NCBI GenBank assembly: GCA_947649215.1
Contig: CANSQW010000097.1
Span: forward strand, 1 to 5,645
From: an uncultured bacterium
GTDB taxonomy: Bacteria > Actinomycetota > Coriobacteriia > Coriobacteriales > Eggerthellaceae
Reading direction: 5' to 3'
DNA length: 5,645 bases
Position numbers and translations under genes: made by a program. Shown piece by piece: positions 1 to 4,960 of this stretch. Under the pieces are notes generated by a model. It did not search any database. It was given only the letters and a program-made list of their open reading frames with translations, and was not told where the DNA came from. Position 1 is the first letter of the stretch. Each line of letters opens with the position of its first letter.

Positions 1-67
1 CCCGCACCCCGCACGCTCCGCGCCCGCCGGCACGCCCGGCGCCCGCACCCGAATCGAAGGAGTCCTC
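1..67 (+). other. C-rich upstream segment with strong RBS for the nfo-like gene
   Basis: The first 51 bases are almost entirely C and G on this strand, with only one T, and contain CCCGCAC three times. The segment ends in AAGGAG at 57-62, five bases before the ATG at 68, which is a strong ribosome binding site and fixes that start. No stop codon is visible in any forward frame before the ATG. The segment could therefore hold the end of an upstream gene (one frame would read as a Pro/Ala/Arg-rich tail) or be plain intergenic sequence. No promoter is visible, so the gene may be co-transcribed with something to the left of the window. Confidence 0.5.
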
Positions 68-925
68 ATGCTCACCATCGGCAGCCATCTCTCCACGCGC
101 TCCGGGTACCTCCGCATGGCCGAGGAGTCCGTCTCCATCGGCGCCGGCACCTTTCAGTACTTCACCCGCAACCCCCGCGGCGGCGCCCAGCGCGCGCTCG
201 ACCGCAAGGACGTCGACGCGTTCAATGCCTACGCGGCCGACCACGGGCTGCGTGACTTTCTCGGCTACGCGCCCTACGACCTGGCCCCCGGCGAGGCTGA
301 CCAGGCCAAGCAGGACTTCGCGCGCCTGGTGATGACGGAGGACCTGGAGCGGCTGGAGCTCATGCCCGGCTCGCGCTACCTCGTGCGCCCCGGCTCTATC
401 GGCAGCATCCCCGTGGAAGAGGGGCTGGCCAATGTCGCGGCCGCGCTACGCCATGTGCTGAGCGCGCACGGCGACGTGCCGCTGCTGCTGGCGAACATGC
501 CAGCCGAGGGCACGCAGATCGGCGCGACCTTCGATGAGCTGGCCGCCATTCTCGACGGCATCGGCGCGGATGCGCCCGTCGGCGTGCTCCTGGACGCGTC
601 GGCCGCCTTCGCCGCCGGCTACGACCTCAAGAACGACCTGGACGGCGTGCTGGACGCATTTGACCAGGCCATCGGCTTGCGACGCCTCAAGGCCGTCCAC
701 CTCAACGACATCCGCGAGAGCCGGGGCGCCCATGCCGACCGGCACGCCCCCATCGGCGAGGGCCAGATCGGCTTCGACGCGCTGGCGGCGCTGACCGTGC
801 ACCCCGCGCTCGACGGGCTGCCCTTCTACCTGGAAGAGCCCCAGGCCGACCTGGTCACCTACGAGCGCGACGTCGCCCGCTTCCGCGCCTACTACGAGGC
901 CCATGCGCCCCAGCCCGGCCGCTAG
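68..925 (+). CDS. Endonuclease IV (Nfo) family protein with substituted metal ligands
   Basis: A 285-residue TIM-barrel protein of the endonuclease IV family (AP_endonuc_2 fold), of normal family length (about 270-285). Family signatures are clear: IGSHLST near the N-terminus, [11 protein letters not shown] at 29-39, RPGS at 107-110, [13 protein letters not shown] at 174-186, HLND at 211-214, [12 protein letters not shown] at 224-235 and YLEEP at 254-258. Genuine Nfo enzymes cleave DNA at abasic sites using three zinc ions. Mapped onto E. coli Nfo, D179, H216, D229, H231 and E261 are kept (D176, H211, D224, H226, E256 here). H69, H109, E145 and H182 are replaced by Y67, R107, A142 and A179. 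All specific Zn1 ligands and the bridging glutamate are thus gone, so ordinary AP-endonuclease activity is doubtful. The frame is intact with a strong RBS, which argues against recent decay. It may be an inactive or repurposed paralogue; the fold is certain, the function is not. Confidence 0.85.
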   Translation: MLTIGSHLSTRSGYLRMAEESVSIGAGTFQYFTRNPRGGAQRALDRKDVDAFNAYAADHGLRDFLGYAPYDLAPGEADQAKQDFARLVMTEDLERLELMPGSRYLVRPGSIGSIPVEEGLANVAAALRHVLSAHGDVPLLLANMPAEGTQIGATFDELAAILDGIGADAPVGVLLDASAAFAAGYDLKNDLDGVLDAFDQAIGLRRLKAVHLNDIRESRGAHADRHAPIGEGQIGFDALAALTVHPALDGLPFYLEEPQADLVTYERDVARFRAYYEAHAPQPGR

Positions 926-1482
926 CCGCGCAGGATGAGGGACATCGCCTCGGCGCGGGTGGCGGCGTTCTCGAAGACGCCGCGCATGACGCTCGTCGTG
1001 GTCTTGGCGCCCGGCTTGCGCACCCCGCGCATGGACATGCACATGTGCTCGGCCTCGATCACCACGATGACGCCCTGCGGGTTCAGCTCGGCCACAAGCG
1101 TGTCGGCCACCTGGGTAGTCAGCCGCTCCTGCACCTGCGGCCGCTTGGCGTAGGCGTCCACCAGGCGCGCCAGCTTGGACAGCCCGCACACGCGCCCGTC
1201 GGGCCCGGGGATGTAGGCCACGTGCGCCTTCCCGAAGAAGGGCACCAGGTGGTGCTCGCACATGGAGTAGAAGGGGATGTCGCGCACGAGCACCATGCCG
1301 TCATGATGCTCGTCGAAGGTGGTCTCGAAATGACGCGAGGGATCCTCGGTCAGGCCGGCGAAAATCTCCTCGTACATGCGCGCCACGCGGGCCGGGGTCT
1401 CCAGCAGCCCTTCGCGGTCGGGATCTTCCCCCACGCCCTCGAGTATGAGGCGCACGCCCTCTTCTATCTTCTGGGTATCCAA
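922..1482 (-). CDS. folE: GTP cyclohydrolase I (FolE)
   Basis: This 186-residue protein matches the usual compact bacterial FolE (about 185-220 residues). The enzyme converts GTP to 7,8-dihydroneopterin triphosphate, the entry step to tetrahydrofolate and other pterins, and is a cytosolic homodecamer. The N-terminal helix [22 protein letters not shown] and the [14 protein letters not shown] block are typical. The zinc ligands are visible as C75 and H78 in [10 protein letters not shown] and C148 in [10 protein letters not shown]. The neighbouring H77, the [20 protein letters not shown] segment and the final TRAEAMSLI are also family features. The start codon is TTG (1482-1480), chosen because it follows AAAGGAA by eight bases and no ATG lies between the xthA stop and the conserved N-terminus. 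The gene lies 15 bp after xthA and is probably co-transcribed with it. Its TAG overlaps the TAG of the convergent nfo-like gene. No other folate gene is in view. Confidence 0.96.
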   Translation of the reverse strand: MDTQKIEEGVRLILEGVGEDPDREGLLETPARVARMYEEIFAGLTEDPSRHFETTFDEHHDGMVLVRDIPFYSMCEHHLVPFFGKAHVAYIPGPDGRVCGLSKLARLVDAYAKRPQVQERLTTQVADTLVAELNPQGVIVVIEAEHMCMSMRGVRKPGAKTTTSVMRGVFENAATRAEAMSLILRG

Positions 1483-1497
1483 CGTCAGCGTTCCTTT
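1483..1497 (-). promoter_or_regulatory. Ribosome binding site deciding the TTG start of folE
   Basis: On the minus strand AAAGGAA (1497-1491) directly abuts the xthA TAG and is followed by an eight-base spacer and TTG. The only other in-frame candidate between the two genes is a CTG two codons upstream, which is too close to the Shine-Dalgarno. The tight spacing supports translational coupling between xthA and folE. Confidence 0.75.
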
Positions 1498-2364
1498 CTA
1501 ATCCAGATCGAGCTCGAGGCCCACGGGGCAGTGGTCGCTGCCCATCACCTCGCTGTAGATAGAGGCGCCCGCCACGGCATCGCGCAGCGCGTCGCTCACC
1601 AGGAAGTAGTCGATGCGCCATCCGGCGTTGTTCTGGCGTGCCTTGAAGCGGTAGCTCCACCAGGAGTACGCGCCCGGCAGGTCGGGGTGCAGCAGGCGGA
1701 ACGTGTCAGTGAACCCGGCCTCCACCAGCTCGGTGAACTTGCCACGCTCCTCATCCGAGAACCCGGCGTTGCCCCGGTTGGGGCCCGGGTTCTTCAGGTC
1801 GATCTCCTGGTGCGCCACATTGAAGTCGCCGCACATCACCACCGGCTTGGGGTCGGCCGTCGCGCCCGGCTGGGTGAGCGGCAGGCCCTCGGCGGCATGC
1901 CCCACGCCGAAGCCCTCATCCCCGTCGCGCTCCACCGGCACGCCCGCCGGCAGCACGCCAGCCTCGAGTCCCCTGCAGAAGTCGCGGAAGGCATCGTCCC
2001 ACTGCATGCGGTGGTCGATGCGCGCCAGCTGATCCTGGGCGTTGGGCGTGTAGACGTCCACGAACCAGAACCGCTCGAACTCCACGGCCACAATGCGGCC
2101 CTCGGCGTCCAGGTACTCGTCGCCCAGGCCGTGCAGCACCTGGCGCGGACGCTCCTTGCAGAACACGGCGGTGCCTGAGTAGCCTTTCTTCTGCGCATAG
2201 CTCCAGAACTGGCAGTAGCCCGGCAGCTCAAGGTCGGCCTGGCCCGGCTGCAGCTTAGTCTCCTGCAGGGCGAACACGTCGGCGCCCAGCAGGTCGAAGG
2301 ACTCCCTGAAGTCCTTCTTCAACGCGGCCCGCAGACCGTTGACGTTCCACGATATGAGACGCAT
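1498..2364 (-). CDS. xthA: Exonuclease III / AP endonuclease (XthA family) with an insertion
   Basis: This 288-residue protein is a member of the exonuclease III branch of the endonuclease/exonuclease/phosphatase superfamily. It cuts 5' of abasic sites in base-excision repair and removes 3' blocking groups, using a divalent metal. Catalytic motifs are complete: N7 in SWNVNG, E35 in LQETK, Y105 in VYTPNAQ, D180 and N182 in CGDFNVAHQEIDLKNP, D252 in RIDYFL, and D277/H278 in GSDHCP. The family is usually about 250-270 residues. The extra length here is a Gly/Pro/Ala/acid-rich stretch at about 135-170, directly before the GDFN motif. The start is the ATG at 2364, preceded by AAAGGAAG. An upstream in-frame ATG at 2511 would add 49 residues encoded by the inverted repeat and lacks a ribosome binding site. 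It heads a two-gene unit with folE. Enzymatic identity is secure; exact in vivo specificity is not visible. Confidence 0.95.
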   Translation of the reverse strand: MRLISWNVNGLRAALKKDFRESFDLLGADVFALQETKLQPGQADLELPGYCQFWSYAQKKGYSGTAVFCKERPRQVLHGLGDEYLDAEGRIVAVEFERFWFVDVYTPNAQDQLARIDHRMQWDDAFRDFCRGLEAGVLPAGVPVERDGDEGFGVGHAAEGLPLTQPGATADPKPVVMCGDFNVAHQEIDLKNPGPNRGNAGFSDEERGKFTELVEAGFTDTFRLLHPDLPGAYSWWSYRFKARQNNAGWRIDYFLVSDALRDAVAGASIYSEVMGSDHCPVGLELDLD

Positions 2365-2455
2365 GGCGCTTCCTTTCTGCTTGCTCGTCCTAAGCGTACC
2401 AGAGGGCCGACCAGCCTCTTGCAGCGGCTCCAAACTTCTCAAACGAGCGTCACGA

Positions 2456-2479
2456 TGCAAATTCGAGCGGTTTTGCACT
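2456..2479 (+). repeat. 24-bp inverted repeat, left arm
   Basis: This is an exact reverse complement of 2582-2605. The arm is itself bounded by a 6-bp dyad, TGCAAA at 2456-2461 and TTTGCA at 2472-2477, around an asymmetric 10-base core (TTCGAGCGGT). It sits 92-115 bp upstream of the xthA ATG. It could be an operator, the end of a small mobile or dispersed element, or a recombination site; the sequence alone does not decide. Confidence 0.9.
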
Positions 2480-2581
2480 CTCCCGAGAGCCCCTTTCCGC
2501 ACCTGGGCCATCTAGAGCAAACGCTTACCTGGGGTTTTGTCCGCCCGCCACGGCCGATCGATTCGATGTGCGCCCATCGGC

Positions 2582-2605
2582 AGTGCAAAACCGCTCGAAT
2601 TTGCA
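2582..2605 (-). repeat. 24-bp inverted repeat, right arm
   Basis: This is an exact reverse complement of 2456-2479, separated from it by 102 bp; pairing stops at both ends (T2456/A2605 outward and T2479/A2582 inward). It carries the same dyad, TGCAAA at 2584-2589 and TTTGCA at 2600-2605, around the complementary 10-base core. It begins 46 bp beyond the rlmH stop codon. A transcript through both arms could form a 24-bp stem closing a 102-nt loop. Confidence 0.9.
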
Positions 2606-2651
2606 ATCACAGCCCGCCTTTTCCGAGGCTGACGACCATCCCTCCTCTGCG

Positions 2652-3122
2652 CTACTTGTGATAGGGCTCGCCGCGGGATATCTTGAAGGCGCGATAGACC
2701 TGCTCGAGCAGAACCACGCGCGCCAGGTTGTGGGGCAGCGTGATGGGCCCGAACGAGAGCGTCTCGTCGGCCCGGTCGTAGACGGCGCGGCTCACGCCGT
2801 CGCTGCCGCCGACGACGAAGGCGATGTCGCTGCGACCGGAGAGCGCCAGCTCGTCCAAACGCCGGGAGAGCCCCTCGCTCGAGCGCTGCTTCCCCTCGAT
2901 GGCCATGAGCACCACGTGCGCCGCCTCGGGCAGGGCGGCCAGGATGGCCTCGCCCTCCTTCGCGCGGGCCGCCTCCACGCCGCCGGCGCGACCGGGGTCG
3001 ACGTCGGCCACCTCCGTCACCGTCACGCGGGCATAGGCCTTGAGGCGCTTGAGGTACTCGGCGCAGGCGTCGGCCCAGAAGCGCTCCTTCAGCTTGCCCA
3101 CCGTCACGACGGCTATCCTCAT
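2652..3122 (-). CDS. rlmH: 23S rRNA (pseudouridine1915-N3)-methyltransferase RlmH
   Basis: A 156-residue protein, almost exactly the length of E. coli RlmH (155). It is a small SPOUT-class methyltransferase that uses S-adenosylmethionine to methylate N3 of pseudouridine 1915 in helix 69 of 23S rRNA on assembled 70S ribosomes; it works as a homodimer. Visible landmarks are MRIAVVTVGKLKERFW at the start, AIEGKQRSSEGLSRRL at 74-89, the SAM-binding loop FVVGGSDGVS at 102-111, LPHNLAR at 129-135, and the C-terminal LEQVYRAFKI...GEPYHK that forms the knot and active-site tail. The ATG follows GGAAGGAG (3135-3128) by five bases. It lies 87 bp downstream of the LCP gene in the same direction, with hairpins between them, so partial read-through from that gene is possible but a separate promoter is not excluded. 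Confidence 0.96.
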   Translation of the reverse strand: MRIAVVTVGKLKERFWADACAEYLKRLKAYARVTVTEVADVDPGRAGGVEAARAKEGEAILAALPEAAHVVLMAIEGKQRSSEGLSRRLDELALSGRSDIAFVVGGSDGVSRAVYDRADETLSFGPITLPHNLARVVLLEQVYRAFKISRGEPYHK

Positions 3123-3140
3123 CAGGGCTCCTTCCGCGAA

Positions 3141-3164
3141 GAGGGGGCGCCGCAGCGCCCCCTC
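3141..3164 (-). terminator. GC-rich 10-bp hairpin between the LCP gene and rlmH
   Basis: A perfect inverted repeat of ten base pairs (3141-3150 with 3155-3164) has a four-base loop (TGCG on the minus strand). It lies 46 bases beyond the LCP stop and five bases before the rlmH Shine-Dalgarno. The bases after the stem are TTCG rather than a U-tract, so it is not a textbook intrinsic terminator. It may reduce read-through, protect the 3' end of the LCP mRNA, or act as an attenuator or leader structure for rlmH. Confidence 0.6.
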
Positions 3165-3186
3165 CGTCTATCGCCGTACCACACAC

Positions 3187-3202
3187 CCCGCCGGAAGGCG
3201 GG
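3187..3202 (-). terminator. Short hairpin just after the LCP stop codon
   Basis: A perfect 6-bp stem, CCCGCC (3187-3192) with GGCGGG (3197-3202), encloses a four-base loop (TTCC on the minus strand). It begins seven bases after the LCP stop codon. It is followed by GTGTGTGG, not a U-run. On position it looks like a 3'-end structure, but termination efficiency cannot be judged from sequence. Confidence 0.4.
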
Positions 3203-3209
3203 CGGGCGC

Positions 3210-4781
3210 CTACTGCACCCAGTCCTTCCCGATGACCACCAGGAAGTCACTGCTGTAGATGTACTCGTTGTTGTTCTTGACGATGCGGCCCTTGCCCAGC
3301 AGGTCGACGATCTCCTGAGCGTCCTGCTCCTGATCGTCCTTGCCGTAGACGACGACCGTCTCGGTGTAATCGCTGTGGTTGGCGTTGCCCGCCTCGGTCT
3401 TGTAGCCCAGCTCGGTGATGGCCTCGGCCGCCTCGGCGCCCACGCCGGCCACGCCGCACCCGTTGCGGACGGACACCGTGCCCGTGCGCTTCGCCCGCGA
3501 GCGAGCCGTATTGCCCTCGTCGCTCGACATGGCCCCGCCGCCGGCGCTCGCGATGACGATGCCGGTGGCCTCGTCGACGACGTCCTCCTCGGTGGGAGGC
3601 AGGCCCTGGTTGATGCGGTCCATCATCTTCTTCCACTCGTCCTTGTTGAGGATCTCCCACCAGATCTCGTTGCTGTACTCCGAGGTAGTGGGCTCGACGG
3701 CGGTGTAGAAGTCGGTCTCCATGTTCATGCCGCGCAGGTTGGTGGCCAGGCTGATGATGTCCATGACGCCCATGTCGGTGGTCACGTACTTGGAGAGCGC
3801 CTCGATGGTGGCGGCCATGGTGGCCGGATCGCTGCTGAGGATCTTCTTGCCGATGGCGCTGATGACCATGCGCTGGTTGGCGGCGCGGTAGCCGTCGCCG
3901 TCGCCCAGGGCGTCGTAGGTGTGACGCGAGCGGCAGAGCGTGAGCGCGCCGTCGCCGTCGAGCACCTGCACGCCGGCCTCCAGGTAGCCCGCGCGCGGGT
4001 CGGCGATCTTCACCGGCACGTCCACCTCGATGCCGCCGAGCGCGTCCACGACCTCCTTGAAGCCGTCGAAGTTGATCTCGGCGTAGTGGGTGATGGGGAC
4101 GCCGGCCAGCTGCGACACCGTCTGCACCGTCATCGGCGCCCCTCCGATGGCGTGCGCGGCGTTGAGCTTCTGGATGCCGTGCTTGCCCATGTCGATCTTG
4201 GTATCGCGCATGAGCGAGACGAGGGTGACCTTCTTCTGCTTGGGGTCGACGCGCACGAGCATGAGGCTGTCGGTGCGGTACTGGTCGCCGGCGTACTCGG
4301 CCGACGCATCGCGCTCAGCGGAGCCGTCGGTGCCCATGAGCACCATGTAGAAGGGGTCGCCCGGCGGGGTGGTCTGCTCGAGGACCTTCATCATCTCCGG
4401 ATCGACGTTGCGCTGCATGTTGGACTGGATGTTGTTGACGTAGGCGAATGCCACGCCCACGCCTCCCAGCACGAGCACGCACACCACGATAAGCGAGATG
4501 AGCGCTATCTTCTTGCGCTTGCGCTTCTTCGCCTTGCCCACCTGGTAGGCCTCGCTATGCGATCCGCGCGAGTAGGGGTTAGTCGGAACGGCCGGATAGC
4601 CCGTCGAGCCCGGGCGCCCGTGGGAGGGGCCAGAGCCCTGCTCCGTGCGCTGACGCTCATGGGCACGCGCCGACTTCATGTGCGACCCCACTGGCGAGAA
4701 GCTGGAGGTGGAGTAACGGGAGCGCGCGTTGCCGGAGCGGCCTCCCGAGCCGTAGGAGTTTCGATTGTACGATTTAGCCAT
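3210..4781 (-). CDS. LytR-CpsA-Psr (LCP) family cell-wall glycopolymer ligase
   Basis: A 523-residue membrane protein in three parts. First comes a cytoplasmic tail of about 90 residues, rich in Ser, Gly, Arg and Asn and ending in a basic stretch (KAKKRKRKK, 83-91). A single transmembrane helix follows at about 92-114. Outside the membrane is the LCP domain at about 143-310: GTDGSAERD, YRTDSLMLVRVD (169-179), SLMRDTKI (189-196), KLNAAHAIGG (205-214), YAEINFDGF (233-241) and CRSRHTYD...GYRAANQR (283-304). The C-terminal part (about 434-523) resembles the LytR_C domain. LCP proteins transfer undecaprenyl-linked anionic polymers onto peptidoglycan; R170, D171, R192, D193, R284 and R286 fit the conserved pyrophosphate- and metal-binding positions. 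The ATG follows GGAG by nine bases. Its neighbour gatD also acts on the wall. Which polymer it attaches cannot be told from the sequence. Confidence 0.93.
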   Translation of the reverse strand: MAKSYNRNSYGSGGRSGNARSRYSTSSFSPVGSHMKSARAHERQRTEQGSGPSHGRPGSTGYPAVPTNPYSRGSHSEAYQVGKAKKRKRKKIALISLIVVCVLVLGGVGVAFAYVNNIQSNMQRNVDPEMMKVLEQTTPPGDPFYMVLMGTDGSAERDASAEYAGDQYRTDSLMLVRVDPKQKKVTLVSLMRDTKIDMGKHGIQKLNAAHAIGGAPMTVQTVSQLAGVPITHYAEINFDGFKEVVDALGGIEVDVPVKIADPRAGYLEAGVQVLDGDGALTLCRSRHTYDALGDGDGYRAANQRMVISAIGKKILSSDPATMAATIEALSKYVTTDMGVMDIISLATNLRGMNMETDFYTAVEPTTSEYSNEIWWEILNKDEWKKMMDRINQGLPPTEEDVVDEATGIVIASAGGGAMSSDEGNTARSRAKRTGTVSVRNGCGVAGVGAEAAEAITELGYKTEAGNANHSDYTETVVVYGKDDQEQDAQEIVDLLGKGRIVKNNNEYIYSSDFLVVIGKDWVQ

Positions 4782-4850
4782 GGTGCGAGACTCCGTTTCT
4801 TGTATCCCGAGCGCTATGGCCTGCGGTTTTGGGGATTCTCATGAGCCTTT

Positions 4851-4879
4851 ATTCTGCTATCTCGTTGTTTCCTTGGCAA
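4851..4879 (-). promoter_or_regulatory. Predicted sigma-70-type promoter of the LCP gene
   Basis: Reading the minus strand, TTGCCA (4879-4874, five of six matches to TTGACA) is followed by exactly 17 bases and then CAGAAT (4856-4851, four of six matches to TATAAT). A start point near 4844 would give a leader of about 60 bases to the ATG at 4781. The rest of the 179-bp gap (4782-4960) shows no gene, no convincing terminator after gatD and no other repeat. Confidence 0.55.
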
Positions 4880-4960
4880 CAAACCCCGCATCTGCCCCAT
4901 GCAAAAGCCACAGGACATCGTCATCCCCTCCACAAGTTTTTCACGGTCCTTAACGAACCC

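Larger units (their letters stand above)
2365..2651. other. 287-bp intergenic region between rlmH and xthA, holding an inverted repeat
   Basis: This is the largest non-coding gap in the window and is less G+C-rich than its flanks. It holds the 5' leader of xthA (RBS AAAGGAAG at 2376-2369), two copies in opposite orientation of a 24-bp sequence, and the 102 bp between them. Short open frames cross it on both strands but lack ribosome binding sites. ACCTGGG occurs as a direct repeat at 2501-2507 and 2527-2533. I could not find a convincing -35/-10 pair for xthA, although some promoter is expected here because rlmH lies far upstream. No U-tract terminator for rlmH was seen. Confidence 0.7.

Noticed and set aside
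446..1261. A 271-codon minus-strand frame crossing the nfo-like gene and folE
   Set aside because: It spans two identified genes in other frames and has an Arg/Gly/Ala-rich shadow composition.
1045..2178. A 377-codon plus-strand frame opposite folE and xthA
   Set aside because: It is an antisense shadow of two well-identified genes, with no motif and no plausible start signal.
2478..2489. CTCTC-CC-GAGAG as a terminator or operator
   Set aside because: A two-base loop is sterically unlikely as a hairpin, no U-tract follows, and the stem is short enough to be chance.
2365..2511. An N-terminal extension of xthA to the ATG at 2511
   Set aside because: There is no ribosome binding site at 2511, the added 49 residues are encoded by the inverted repeat region, and exonuclease III homologues begin at the MRLISWNVNG sequence.
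2450..2610. TCAC on both sides of the 150-bp inverted-repeat unit as a target-site duplication
   Set aside because: Only four bases match, and they are at different distances from the two arms (two bases and one base), so this is easily chance.
2419..2661. A small plus-strand ORF of 80 codons across the inverted repeat
   Set aside because: It has a TTG start without a Shine-Dalgarno, runs through both repeat arms into the 3' end of rlmH, and has no recognisable motif.
2568..4844. A 758-codon open frame on the plus strand, opposite rlmH and the LCP gene
   Set aside because: Its composition (runs of His, Asp, Val, Leu and Ala) is what antisense of GC-rich coding sequence gives. It shows no family motif and has no ribosome binding site, while both genes beneath it are unmistakable.
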